In this document: positions 17,398 to 26,475 of the stretch, piece by piece | Numbering within the stretch: the first letter of the stretch is position 1 | Layout: every line of letters starts with the position of its first letter | Assembly (NCBI RefSeq): GCF_004522235.1 | Contig: NZ_SDLT01000010.1 | Coordinates: 62,001-126,000 of the forward strand | Length of the DNA stretch: 64,000 nucleotides | Origin: Amycolatopsis nivea | Lineage (GTDB): Bacteria > Actinomycetota > Actinomycetes > Mycobacteriales > Pseudonocardiaceae | Direction: 5' to 3' | Made by a program: the position numbers and the translations under genes | Notes under the pieces: generated by a model | The model's input: only the letters and a program-made list of their open reading frames with translations | Told to the model about the DNA's origin: nothing | Database searches by the model: none

Positions 17398-17588
17398 AGG
17401 TCACCGTGGACGAAGCGAAGTGCTGCGGCGCGGGCACCTGCGTGCTGCTCGCGCCGGAAGTGTTCGACCAACGCGAGGACGACGGCATCGTGCTCCTGCT
17501 CGCCGAACACCCCGGCGAAGAACTGCACGCGACCGTCCGCGAAGCCGCCACCGTCTGCCCCGGAGCCGCGATCTCCGTGGACGCGTAA
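17394..17588 (+). CDS. [3Fe-4S] ferredoxin
   Basis: A 64-residue acidic ferredoxin with cysteines at 10/11, 16 and 55 (KCCGAGTC and VCPGAAI). The pattern lacks the fourth ligand of [4Fe-4S] proteins, so a [3Fe-4S] cluster as in actinobacterial P450 ferredoxins is expected. The ATG overlaps the TetR stop (ATGA). It is presumably the electron donor of the P450 two genes upstream; the ferredoxin reductase must be elsewhere. Confidence 0.92.
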   Translation: MKVTVDEAKCCGAGTCVLLAPEVFDQREDDGIVLLLAEHPGEELHATVREAATVCPGAAISVDA

Positions 17589-17663
17589 CCACTGTCTATA
17601 GTGGACACTGAGTTCGCGCTGCGCGAGATCTCTGCCGCGCCGCCTGATCGAGACGGACGTGTC

Positions 17664-18464
17664 TCATTCGTCGAGGAGGTCTGAGAACTTCTCCAGAAGT
17701 GCGCGCGCAGCCTTGGCGACTCGGGGATTGTCGGTTTCCGCGGCCCGGCGCAGCCATACGACCGCCTCGGTGCGTTCGCCTCGCTTCAGCTGGTCGGCGG
17801 CCAGCCAGAGCATGCTGTCCGGTGCCGCGAACTCGTCGTGCTCGACCACCTGGAGATGCCAGCGCGTGGCTTCTCCCTGATCGCCACGTTCGTCGGCGAT
17901 GAGGCCGAGTTCGTGCATCGCTCTGCTCACTGCTGACGGGGCCGCGGAGTCTGCGGCCTGCCGCAACCAGTGCTCGGCGGTGTCAAGGTCGTGGTTCTTG
18001 TGGGCCAGCGATCCCAGCCAGAACAACGCCTCGGGGACCGTCCCCGGCTGGCCGGACTCGACGGCCCGGCGAAGCCACTCCGCAGCTTCCTCGTCTTCGC
18101 CGCGACTCTCCAGAACAAGACCGAGCCGCAGCGCGGCACCGGGCCCCACCTCGGGTTCTCCGCTCTCGGCAGCTAACCGGAACCAGTGCGCAGCCTCGTC
18201 CTGGCGACCTTGCCGCTCACGGATCCCGCCGAGCCGCAGCATCGCCATCGGGGCATGGACCGGATCCTCGGTGGCCAGCGCCCGCCGGTACCACTGTTCG
18301 GCATCGGCCAACTCGCCCCTGCCCTCACAACGGTAACCGAGGACGGTCATGGCATGGGCCGCGTCACGGGGATCCGGACCGTCGACGGCTTCCCGCAACT
18401 CCCACTCGTCCAGATCGGCCCAGGGCCGCGGTCCGCGCTTACGTTTCGGCCCCCAGCGTTTCAT
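17664..18464 (-). CDS. Tetratricopeptide/Sel1-like repeat protein
   Basis: A 266-residue protein made of about six 36-residue repeats with the pattern (A/E)xxWxRxAxExGxP...AxxxLGxxxxxRG, for example WYRRALATEDP, WFRLAAESGEP, WLRRAVESGQP and WLRQAADSAAP. This is a TPR or Sel1-like solenoid for protein-protein contact. A basic N-terminus (KRWGPKRKRG) precedes it. It has no catalytic domain and partners are unknown. Convergent with the ferredoxin gene. Confidence 0.8.
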   Translation of the reverse strand: MKRWGPKRKRGPRPWADLDEWELREAVDGPDPRDAAHAMTVLGYRCEGRGELADAEQWYRRALATEDPVHAPMAMLRLGGIRERQGRQDEAAHWFRLAAESGEPEVGPGAALRLGLVLESRGEDEEAAEWLRRAVESGQPGTVPEALFWLGSLAHKNHDLDTAEHWLRQAADSAAPSAVSRAMHELGLIADERGDQGEATRWHLQVVEHDEFAAPDSMLWLAADQLKRGERTEAVVWLRRAAETDNPRVAKAARALLEKFSDLLDE

Positions 18465-18676
18465 CTTGGAAGGTTATTCCCGGCTTTCCGGACATACAAG
18501 GCTGATCGAACGCCAGGCAACGACGAGGCACGGCGACGGCCGGCTGCATCGAGGGTGTTGGCTTCTCGGCCGTATCTCCATCTTTTGTCCACCCGAATCG
18601 GCACTCCTTTGGCCAGCGGCTGGATCTGGTTAATTGCCAGCTGCTGTCGTTTGGGGCGACGCTGCGACCTGCTCAT

Positions 18677-20113
18677 TCAGGCCGGTGCTGGAGCCGCGGC
18701 ACTCGGCTTCCGGCGCAGCGCCAGCCACAGGAGAGCGCCGGCGGCGATCAGCGCGAAGGCGTCGACGGCGATCGCTACGTGGATGCCTGACAGCTCGACC
18801 GCCGGTCCGCTCCCGCCCTCGACGACCGCGGTGAACACCGCGCTCATGAGCGGGATGCCGATGGCGATGCCGACCTGCTGGCTCTGTGTGGCCATTCCGG
18901 TCGCCATGCCCTGTGCGTCCGTGTCGACCGCGGAGGTGGAGATGAGCATGAAGGAAAGCATCGCCAGCATCGAGAAGATCGCGTTGACGAACTGCGCGGC
19001 GACGACGACGGCGAGCCAGCCGTTGGTCGCGGCCATCCAGATTCCCGGCAGCATGAACACGCCTTGGCCGAGCAGCGCCATGCCGAGCATCGTGCGCGGC
19101 GAGACCTTGGCCAGGATCTTCGGGCCGATGCTGCCGCCCAGGATCTGGCCGACTCCGATGCCGAGAAGCACGAGGCCCGCGACGAGCGGCGAATGGCCCA
19201 GGACGTTCTGGACGTAGAGGGCCGTGAAGAAGATCAGCGCGGTCTCGCCGCCGAAGATGAACAACGCTGCCAGGTTGCCGAAGGCGATGTCCGGCCGCTT
19301 CAGAATGGCAACCGGGACGAGGGCGTCCGCCGTGCGGCTCTCCACCATCCAGAAAGCGACCAGCAGCACCGCAGCGAGTGCCAGCGAGAGGATCGCCGTA
19401 GTGTCCAAACCAGACTCCGCGGCGCGGGTAATGCCGTAGATGCCGGCGAACAGGCCGGTGGTGATGAGCACCGCGCCGGGCACGTCGAGCTTCTGGCGGT
19501 TCTCCGCCTTGTTTTCCGGGACCACCATCGGAACAACGATGATCGCGGCGATCGCCACGGGAATGTTGACGAAGAACGCCCAGCGCCACGAAAGCAGGTC
19601 GGTCAGCACACCGCCGAGGATCGAGCCCACCGTGAAACCAGAACTCATCATCACGCCGTTGAGGCCCAAAGCCTTGGTGCGCAAGGAAGGTTCGGTGAAG
19701 GCGGTGGTCAGCATCGCCAGCGCGGCCGGGGTGATCGCGGCGGTAGCGAGGCCCTGGAGCGTCCGGGCGACGAGCAGCAGCGCGGGCGAACCCGCTATCC
19801 CGCCGACGATCGACGCGACGGCGAGCAACGCCATCCCGGCGGTGAAGATCCGCCGCCTGCCGAAGTAGTCGCCTACCCGGCCGAATACCAGGGTGCAGCC
19901 GGCCGCGGTCAGCGCGAACATCGTGGTGATCCACTGCAGGTCGCCGGCGAAGAAGCCCAGCTCCGCGCCGACGCGGGGCAGCGCGACGTTCAGCACGGAG
20001 AAGTCCGCGGCCATCATGAACTGGGAAGCCAGCAGGACCACCAGAACCGTGAGCTGGCGGCCGGTCATGCGGGCCGGCCGCAAGGGAGCAGCAGGAGCCG
20101 TATCGGTCGTCAT
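18677..20113 (-). CDS. DHA2-type MFS drug exporter
   Basis: A 478-residue permease with 14 predicted helices. Helix 1 has DFSVLNVALPRVG, the DHA2 signature, followed by GRVGDYFGRRR (motif A) and the motif C region GFTVGSILGGVL. The family exports drugs or toxic metabolites by proton antiport. ATG 20113 is used; an upstream TTG frame would add 13 hydrophilic residues. The region upstream holds a MerR-like fragment, which might once have been its regulator. Confidence 0.9.
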   Translation of the reverse strand: MTTDTAPAAPLRPARMTGRQLTVLVVLLASQFMMAADFSVLNVALPRVGAELGFFAGDLQWITTMFALTAAGCTLVFGRVGDYFGRRRIFTAGMALLAVASIVGGIAGSPALLLVARTLQGLATAAITPAALAMLTTAFTEPSLRTKALGLNGVMMSSGFTVGSILGGVLTDLLSWRWAFFVNIPVAIAAIIVVPMVVPENKAENRQKLDVPGAVLITTGLFAGIYGITRAAESGLDTTAILSLALAAVLLVAFWMVESRTADALVPVAILKRPDIAFGNLAALFIFGGETALIFFTALYVQNVLGHSPLVAGLVLLGIGVGQILGGSIGPKILAKVSPRTMLGMALLGQGVFMLPGIWMAATNGWLAVVVAAQFVNAIFSMLAMLSFMLISTSAVDTDAQGMATGMATQSQQVGIAIGIPLMSAVFTAVVEGGSGPAVELSGIHVAIAVDAFALIAAGALLWLALRRKPSAAAPAPA

Positions 20114-20182
20114 GCCGCCAGGTTCGGGCCACCGGCGGGATTTAGCCAGCACCCTGCCGTGACTACCACTGGCAGTGCCAGG

Positions 20183-20345
20183 CTAATCAGGAGTGGGTTC
20201 GCGCCACAGATCATGCGCGGTGCCGCGGGAAACGTGCTCCTTGCAGCCCTGCAGCTTCTTGGTGATCAGGTCGAGGCAGCCGGTGAATTCGGCGAGCTTG
20301 TGGATGGCGGCCAAGAACGCTGTGGTCCGCGTGCGCAGGTCGTGC
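20183..20345 (-). pseudogene. MerR-family regulator C-terminal fragment (putative)
   Basis: The minus frame ending at a TAG (20183-20185) encodes LDLITKKLQGC followed by KEHVSRGTAHDLW, which resembles the C-terminal helix and tail of MerR-family regulators. No helix-turn-helix or start is found upstream: the frame runs into low-quality sequence antisense to the XRE gene. It is read as a truncated remnant with uncertain family. Bases 20346-20649 show nothing else convincing. Confidence 0.35.
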
Positions 20346-20649
20346 TCGCGTGGGTGCTCTCGTGGCCCGCGGAAGAGATCAGCGAGTTGTCTGGGCTGAG
20401 CCTCGTCGACGTCCTGAAGCTCCTGCCCGTCCGGGCGGCTGTGCTGTTCACCTTCGCCGACGGTGAGGCCGCCGTGCTTATCTCGCCCGGGCACAAGCGC
20501 CCAAGGTTTTCCGCGAGGAAACCGAACGCCCCGGCCTAGGCGAGGCAAGCGCGAGGTGGAGAACGTACTTCCTGGTGCCGCACGGGAGTTCCCCCTGGGC
20601 CGTCGCGGCTGTCGAAGTCGGTTGAGTCCAGGCAGCGCCTCTGATGGCT

Positions 20650-21510
20650 TCAGCGCGAGTAGACCTGCTTCAGATCCACCGCGAGCAGCTTCAACGCCGC
20701 GTCGTGCGGGGAGCCCGGTTCCGCGTGGTAGAACTTGAGGATGTTGCCGTCGCCGAGTTCGGCGGACTGGTACATCAGGTCGAGTTCGCCGACCACGGGA
20801 TGCCGGAAGGCCTTCGTGCCCACCGTGCAGTTGCCGACGGTCTGACCGACCCAGAGGTTCGAGAACTCTTCGCTGCCCATGGTGAGTTCGCCGATCAGCT
20901 CGGCCAGCCGGGTGTCGTGCCGGTGGTTTCCCGCGATGTACCGCAGGTACGAAACGTTGTACTCCGCCTCCCGCGACCAATCCGCGTACAGTGCCCGCAC
21001 GTTCTCGTCGAGGAAGTTGAGCTTGATGATGTTCGGCCGGTCCTCGGCCGTTTCCGGTGCCGCGAAACCAAGGTGCGGGGCGAACAGTTTGTGGAACAGC
21101 GAATTCCACGCGAGGATGTCGCACCGGAAATTCAGCACCGCGACGGCCGCGTCGGCCAGCACGTCCACCAGCATTCGGGTCTGCGGGCTCACCTCGTCGG
21201 TCATGGCCTGCTTGACCGGCCTGGCCGGTGCGGCGGTGCCGATTTTGAGCAGGTACTCCTCCTCGTCGGCACTCAACTCCAGCGCCCGCGCGATGGCCGA
21301 CAGAACCTCGGGCGACGCGTGCGCCGTCTGTGCCTGTTCGAGGCGCGTGTAATACGTCGAGCTGACGCCCGCCAGCGCCGCGACCTCTTCCCGGCGCAGT
21401 CCCGGCACTCGCCGCGTGCCCCGGCCGACCAGCCCGATCTGACCAGGCTGGATGCGTTCCCGCATGCGGCGCAGATAGCCGCCGAGGTCGGTGTTCACGT
21501 GCTCCGGCAT
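20650..21510 (-). CDS. XRE-type regulator with MmyB-like sensor domain
   Basis: A 286-residue protein with an N-terminal helix-turn-helix (RRVPGLRREEVAALAGVSS, then YYTRLEQ, about residues 35-65) and a C-terminal MmyB-like PAS-fold ligand-binding domain (about 110-280; LAWNSLFHKLF, FLDENVRALYADW, WVGQTVGNCTVGTK). This is a large actinobacterial family whose ligand may be a fatty acid. ATG 21510 is preferred over an in-frame TTG 12 bases earlier. It is divergent from the acyl-CoA synthetase fragment. Confidence 0.88.
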   Translation of the reverse strand: MPEHVNTDLGGYLRRMRERIQPGQIGLVGRGTRRVPGLRREEVAALAGVSSTYYTRLEQAQTAHASPEVLSAIARALELSADEEEYLLKIGTAAPARPVKQAMTDEVSPQTRMLVDVLADAAVAVLNFRCDILAWNSLFHKLFAPHLGFAAPETAEDRPNIIKLNFLDENVRALYADWSREAEYNVSYLRYIAGNHRHDTRLAELIGELTMGSEEFSNLWVGQTVGNCTVGTKAFRHPVVGELDLMYQSAELGDGNILKFYHAEPGSPHDAALKLLAVDLKQVYSR

Positions 21511-21559
21511 GTTTCCATTCAAGAAGGCCGGTGTGGAGCGGTCAAGCGCCCTCCAGTTG

Positions 21560-22057
21560 CTGTGTGCGGGCCCGTGGGTCGCGGCGGAGTATTACCGGGT
21601 CGGTGACCGCTCCTCGTTCACCGAGGACGGCTGGTTACGCACCGGCGACGTCGCCACAGTCGACCCGCTGGGGTATGTGCGGCTTGTCGACCGGACGAAA
21701 GACCTGGTGAAGTCGGGCGGCGAGTGGATCAGTTCGGTCGAGCTGGAGAACGCGATCATGTCGCATCCCGAGGTCGCCGAGGCGGCGGTGATCGCCGTGC
21801 CGCACCCGAATTGGGTCGAGCGGCCGCTGGCCTGCGTGGTCGTGCGCCCAGGGGAGACGCTGACCGCGGCGGACGTGCTCGCGCACTGGGAAAGCCGGGT
21901 CGCGAAGTGGTGGCTGCCCGACGCGGTGGAGTTCGTCGACGAGGTGCCGAAGACGAGCGTCGGCAAGTTCGCGAAGAAGGCGCTGCGGGAGCAGTTCGCC
22001 GGGTTTCAGGTGCCGGCGGTTCCGGCCGAGACAGAAGAATCGAGAAATAGCAGCTGA
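21560..22057 (+). pseudogene. Acyl-CoA synthetase, C-terminal fragment
   Basis: About 165 residues matching the end of AMP-forming fatty-acyl-CoA synthetases: GPWVAAEYYR, then DGWLRTGDVATVD, DRTKDLVKSGGEWIS and the final KTSVGKFAKKALRE with the catalytic Lys of motif A10. The first ~350-400 residues, including the P-loop and adenylate-binding core, are missing. The homology begins at once beside the XRE start, leaving no room for a promoter or start. It is a truncated remnant, probably non-functional. Confidence 0.75.
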
Positions 22058-22296
22058 TTCCGCGTCCTGTTGTCGAATTTTCTACTCAAAACGTAGCGAG
22101 CGAGGGAGTTCGACGGCCGACTCGGAGCCGACGGCGAACACCATGCACTGGTCGCAGTGAGTGAATGTCCACCAGGGTGCTTGCCCCGGTGCTCCGCTCC
22201 CTCCTAGGGTTGGGCGCGCTGGGGAAAGGCATTGGCGATTCTGGGCGGAATCGGCGTGGCCGTCGAATCCCGCCCCGCCACCAAAGGGGAGCGACT

Positions 22297-23469
22297 GTGG
22301 TGCAATTGCCGGACATTTTCGATGCGCAGAACTACGCTCGAGTGCGCAGTGCGCTGCCGGAAGCGCAGACCATGCCGCACTGGTGCTACACCTCGCCCGA
22401 ATGGCACCGCCGGGAAATAGACGCTATTTTCCGTCCCGCTTGGCATTTTGTCGGGCTGGCTTCGATGCTGCCTTCGCGCGGCAGTTTCCTCACTGCCGAG
22501 ACGCTCGGCCAGCCGGTGCTGCTGGTCCGGTCGGACGAGGGGATCCGGGCGTTCCGGAACAGTTGCCGGCACCGCGGCTCGATTCTCCTGGAGGAAGCCC
22601 AGGGGACCTGCGGCGGCATCCGATGCCAGTACCACAGCTGGGTGTACAGCCTCGACGGAAGACTGCTCCGGGCCCCGGGGACCGAGGGGTCGACCGCCTT
22701 CGACCCGGAGCGGCACGCGCTCACCGGTCTGCGCTGGGCCGAATTGGAAGGACTGCTCTTCGTCACCTTCGACGAGAACGCCCCGCCCGTGGACGAGTAT
22801 TTCGGCGATTTCGCCGAGCGGGTGGCCAGGCCTTACCGGATCGCCGAAATGGCGTGCGTGCACCGGCGCAGTTACCATCTCGCCTCGAACTGGAAGCTTT
22901 ACGTCGAGGTGGACATGGAAACGCTCCACACCAAGCACATCCACCGCGGGTCGATCGGCGAGCAACCGGTCGTTTCGCCGCCCACCAGCGGCGAGTGGAT
23001 CACGGTTTTCCACGAAAACGACCACACCCCGGCATTGGCCCCCGGCGAGCGGCACCTGGGTTTCCCGGCCACGCCCGGAATCAGCGGCGCGGCGAAACGC
23101 GGCACCCATTTCTCCGTGCTCGCTCCCGGGTTTTTCCTGGTCACCGCGCCGGACTGCATGTGGTGGATCCAGAAATACCCGGAGACGCCGACCCGGACCC
23201 GGGTCGACGTCGGCTACTGCTTCCCGCGCTCCACCGTCGAGCGCCCCGACTACGCCGAGGTTTCGGCCCGCTACATCCGCCGCTGGGACCAGGTCGTGCG
23301 CGAGGACGACTGGATCACCGAGTTCCAGCAGCGCGGCCTTCCCGGCAGCACGCCCGGCTGCTACACGCCCGAGGAACACGTGGTGCACCGCCTGGACAAC
23401 TGGATCCTGGACCGGGTGCTCGGCACGGCGGGCGACCGGGTCCCGGCCGCGCAGGGGGTGCCCGGGTGA
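22297..23469 (+). CDS. Rieske-type aromatic ring-hydroxylating oxygenase, alpha subunit
   Basis: A 390-residue oxygenase. The Rieske [2Fe-2S] ligands are CRH and CQYH (SCRHRGS ... IRCQYHSW), about 17 residues apart. The mononuclear-iron site shows LHTKHIH (His-x4-His) in the C-terminal catalytic domain. Such subunits hydroxylate or demethylate aromatic or quaternary-ammonium substrates and need a reductase, which is absent here. GTG 22297 is chosen because AGGGGAG lies just upstream; the longer frame from 22165 has no ribosome site. The next gene starts inside its stop (GTGA). Confidence 0.88.
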   Translation: MVQLPDIFDAQNYARVRSALPEAQTMPHWCYTSPEWHRREIDAIFRPAWHFVGLASMLPSRGSFLTAETLGQPVLLVRSDEGIRAFRNSCRHRGSILLEEAQGTCGGIRCQYHSWVYSLDGRLLRAPGTEGSTAFDPERHALTGLRWAELEGLLFVTFDENAPPVDEYFGDFAERVARPYRIAEMACVHRRSYHLASNWKLYVEVDMETLHTKHIHRGSIGEQPVVSPPTSGEWITVFHENDHTPALAPGERHLGFPATPGISGAAKRGTHFSVLAPGFFLVTAPDCMWWIQKYPETPTRTRVDVGYCFPRSTVERPDYAEVSARYIRRWDQVVREDDWITEFQQRGLPGSTPGCYTPEEHVVHRLDNWILDRVLGTAGDRVPAAQGVPG

Positions 23470-24773
23470 GGACCGGCGAGGCCGCGCCCGCGGAACTCCG
23501 CCGCGGGTTCCGGCGGGCGCGGGCCGGGTCGACGGCGCTGCTGCTGGCCCTGTTCACCATCGGGTTCTTCCAGCGGTTCGCGCCGGCCACGTTCGCCGAG
23601 CCGATCAGCGCGGCGTTCGGCGTTTCGGCGGCGCAGCTCGGACTCTTCGCCGCGGGCAATTTCTGGGTGTACACGGTGATGCAGGTCCCGGTCGGGCTGC
23701 TGATCGACCGGTACGGCACGCGGCTGGTGGTCGCGGTCGGCGGGGCGGTCACCTCGGCGGGGACGCTGCTCCTGGCCTGGGCGCCGGGGTTCGGCCTCGC
23801 GGCGGTCGGCCCGCTGCTGGTCGGGCTCGGCACGTCCGGCATCTTCGTCGGCCTGCTGAAGAGCAACGCCACCTGGTTTCCGGAGCGCCACTACGGGGTG
23901 GTCACCGGCATCACGATGTTCGTCGGGAACCTGGGCAGCATCGCCGCGGAGGGGCCGTCCGCCCTGCTGCTCACGGTGTTCACCTGGCGGTCGATCTTCC
24001 TGGTCGTCGGCCTGCTCGCGGCCGCGACGACGGTGCTGGTCCTGGTCGTCGTGCGCGATTCGCCCGAGGCCGCCGGATACCCGGACGTGCTTCCCCGGCC
24101 CGCCGCGCCCGCCGAGGCCGAACCGGCGAACGGGCGGCACCGGCTGCGGTCCGCGCTGGCGAGCAGGCAGGTCTGGCTCGTCTTCTTCGCGGTGATCGGC
24201 ACCAACGGCACCTTCTACGCCTTCTCCGGCCTGTGGGGAGTGCCGGTGCTGACCGACAGCTTCGGGCTGAGCAACGCGGCCGCGTCGGCGTACACCACCA
24301 TCGGCTTGGTCGTGTACGGCTGCGGCAACATCCTGCTCGGCCTCCTCTCGGACCGGCTGGGCCGGCGCAGGCCGGTGATCCTGGTCTGCTCGGCCAGCGC
24401 GGTGCTGGGCTGGGCCGGGTTCGCGTTCCTGCCGTGGTCGCCGGGCTGGTCGGCGGTGGTGCTTTACGCGCTGGTGGGACTCGCCGGAGCGCAGGTGGTG
24501 CCCGCGTTCGCGGCGGTCAAGGAATCGACCGCGCCCAGCGCCGCGGCGACCGCGCTCGGAGTCGTCAACGTCGGCGCGTTCCTGGCTTCCGGGGTGATCC
24601 AGCCGGTCTTCGGCTGGATCCTCGACGCCCGTCCCGGTTCACCGGCCGGGCTGAGCCATCCGGTGCTCGCCGACTACCGGTGGGCGCTGCTCGTCCCGTT
24701 GGCGCTGAGCGTGGCCGGGGCGTGCTGTGCGCTCGCGGTGCGGGAGACCTTCCGGCGCGGCCCGGATCACTGA
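23466..24773 (+). CDS. MFS transporter
   Basis: A 435-residue major facilitator with about 12 helices and the motif DRYGTRLVV, repeated as DRLGRRRPV. A SNATWFPERHYGVVTG segment resembles nitrate/nitrite-like or organic anion porters. The GTG start overlaps the Rieske stop by 4 bases, so the two are coupled and the permease probably imports the oxygenase substrate. Its 3' end overlaps the convergent luciferase-like gene by 7 bases. Confidence 0.85.
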   Translation: MRTGEAAPAELRRGFRRARAGSTALLLALFTIGFFQRFAPATFAEPISAAFGVSAAQLGLFAAGNFWVYTVMQVPVGLLIDRYGTRLVVAVGGAVTSAGTLLLAWAPGFGLAAVGPLLVGLGTSGIFVGLLKSNATWFPERHYGVVTGITMFVGNLGSIAAEGPSALLLTVFTWRSIFLVVGLLAAATTVLVLVVVRDSPEAAGYPDVLPRPAAPAEAEPANGRHRLRSALASRQVWLVFFAVIGTNGTFYAFSGLWGVPVLTDSFGLSNAAASAYTTIGLVVYGCGNILLGLLSDRLGRRRPVILVCSASAVLGWAGFAFLPWSPGWSAVVLYALVGLAGAQVVPAFAAVKESTAPSAAATALGVVNVGAFLASGVIQPVFGWILDARPGSPAGLSHPVLADYRWALLVPLALSVAGACCALAVRETFRRGPDH

Positions 24774-25813
24774 CCTCCCAGCGCGTCCGCGACGGCCAGC
24801 AGCGCCGCCCGGGAGCGTTGCGTGCCCTCCGGATCGCCGAACCGGCCGATGTCCTGCACGATCACGTGCTGGCACCCGGCCTCGGCGTACTCGCCCAGTT
24901 TCTCGGCCACCTGCTGGGGAGAACCGTGCAACACCGCCTCGCGCACCAGCGCGTCGGGGATGCCTGCGAGGATCTCCGGCACCTGCCCGGCCGGGACTTC
25001 GTGCGGCACATAGGCGTGCGGCAGCGGGTACTCGGCACCGTGCGCGGCGAACGCCGCCCGGCCGCGATACAGCGCGACGGCCCGAACTTCGGGGCGGCGC
25101 AACAACTCGGCGCTTTCCGCGGCGTCGCTGCCCAGCGCGGCCCAGAGGAACAGACAGGGCCGGACCGCGTCCGGGTCCCGGCCGGCCGCGGCGGCCTCCT
25201 CCCGGATGGCGGCGAGGCTCGACCGGTACTGCTGCACGGGCAAGCTGGTCGGGAGCCAGCCGTCGCCGTAGCGGGCGGTCAGCCGGAGCATCTGCGGGCC
25301 GTGCGCCGCCACGTACAGATCGAACGGCGACAACGCGGTCAGCGGCAGGTCCGGGCCCTCGGCGGACAACCGCCCGTCGTCGCGCAATGCGGCCAGGTCG
25401 CGCAGGGCGGGCCGGAGGTAGTCGAGCCGTCCGGTCCGTTCGCGGCCGGGGTGCAGGCCGAACGGGCGGAGCTGCCCCGGGTCGCCGACCCCGAGTCCCA
25501 GCACCATTTTCCGGCCGCCGAGCCAACTCGTGGTGGCGGCGGTGTGCGCGAGCGAGACCGGGCTGCGCCGCACGGGATCGGTGACGGCGACGCCGAGCGG
25601 TACCCGGCTCGTCGCGGCCGCGCCCGCCGCCAGCACGGAGAACGGCTCCAGCAGCAGGTGCGGATCGGTCTCCTGCGCCCCGCGCGGCGCCCAGCCCTGG
25701 AGGTGGTCGAGCATCCACGCGCCCGCGACGCGGGGTTCGCTGTCGGCCCACCGGATGTCGTCCAGCGGATCGGCTTCCGGACGCACCGAGATTCCGGTTC
25801 CGAGGGTCAGCAC
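24767..25813 (-). CDS. LLM-class flavin/F420-dependent oxidoreductase
   Basis: A 348-residue luciferase-like monooxygenase-fold protein: TLGTGISV at the N-terminus, LLEPFSVLAAGAAAT, MVLGLGVGDP and RLTARYGDGWLP are family blocks of FMN- or F420-dependent TIM-barrel oxidoreductases. GTG 25813 is used because AGGGAG precedes it; the long upstream frame is basic and non-family. Convergent with the MFS gene. It may act on the same compound as the Rieske oxygenase (inference from proximity only). Confidence 0.85.
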   Translation of the reverse strand: MLTLGTGISVRPEADPLDDIRWADSEPRVAGAWMLDHLQGWAPRGAQETDPHLLLEPFSVLAAGAAATSRVPLGVAVTDPVRRSPVSLAHTAATTSWLGGRKMVLGLGVGDPGQLRPFGLHPGRERTGRLDYLRPALRDLAALRDDGRLSAEGPDLPLTALSPFDLYVAAHGPQMLRLTARYGDGWLPTSLPVQQYRSSLAAIREEAAAAGRDPDAVRPCLFLWAALGSDAAESAELLRRPEVRAVALYRGRAAFAAHGAEYPLPHAYVPHEVPAGQVPEILAGIPDALVREAVLHGSPQQVAEKLGEYAEAGCQHVIVQDIGRFGDPEGTQRSRAALLAVADALGGQ

Positions 25814-26018
25814 GGGCCACTCCCTGGCACGTCGGCGGCGTTTTCGCGGAGTCGCCGATTTTTCCGGCCCGTGCCGCCGATCGCAACCGGGCGGCCAGCC
25901 GCCCCAGCCTGGCGTCCTTCCGGGATCAGCTGGCACGCGAGTACAACGCTCGCCTGACCGTGGCCGCGATACTTCGCTTCCGAGCGGAGAACTTCACCAA
26001 CACGGCGGAGAGAACACC

Positions 26019-26241
26019 ATGCTGAAGTCCCACCAGTTCCGTCTCGCGATTCGGCCGGTCGGCGAGCCGCGCGACGGCGATTTCGAGCTCGCCGAGGCGG
26101 AGCTCCCGCCGCTCGGGCCGGGCCAGGTTCTGCTCCGCACCATCTACCTATCGCTCGACCCGTACATGCGCAGCCGGATGAAGAACGTCAAGTCCTACGC
26201 CGCGCCATGGGAGATAGGGGAGGTCCTGCCGGGCGGCACGG
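26019..26241 (+). pseudogene. NADP-dependent oxidoreductase, N-terminal fragment
   Basis: The first ~74 residues match the start of NADP-dependent MDR oxidoreductases (curcumin/leukotriene reductase type): FRLAIRPVGEPRDGDFELAE, LLRTIYLSLDPYMRSRM and EIGEVLPGGT. After about 26241 the expected continuation is lost; the frame runs on with unrelated sequence. The Rossmann domain is absent, so this is a truncated gene. It has a plausible start but could not make an active enzyme. Confidence 0.7.
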
Positions 26242-26475
26242 CGCTGCTGCTGGGCTTCGTCATGCAGCTCGGCGCGACGGGCAACCTCGTCGGCGTTTAC
26301 CTGGGGAGCGTGCTGCAGGAAGTCGGCGTGACCGATGGAGATCGCTTCAGGCGACGGGATTGTTTCGCGCAGCGCGGATCCGATCGCCGCCGGAGTTTTC
26401 GCGGATCGCGCGCTGACGGCATACGGCGCCCGTTTGAACCCGACCTCGAGTACGTATGCCCGTTGGCTTCCGCAA

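Noticed and set aside
17589..17663. Terminator between ferredoxin and the TPR gene
   Set aside because: No stem longer than 5-6 bp was found in this 75-base convergent gap.
20183..21124. A 313-codon minus-strand gene covering the MerR-like tail
   Set aside because: Most of the frame overlaps the XRE regulator in a different register on the same strand; only the last ~50 residues resemble a protein family, so only that fragment is reported.
22448..25957. A 1169-codon open frame on the plus strand
   Set aside because: It runs through the Rieske and MFS genes out of register and antisense to the LLM gene; its translation is Arg/Pro/Ala-rich without motifs. Long shadow frames are normal at 70% G+C.
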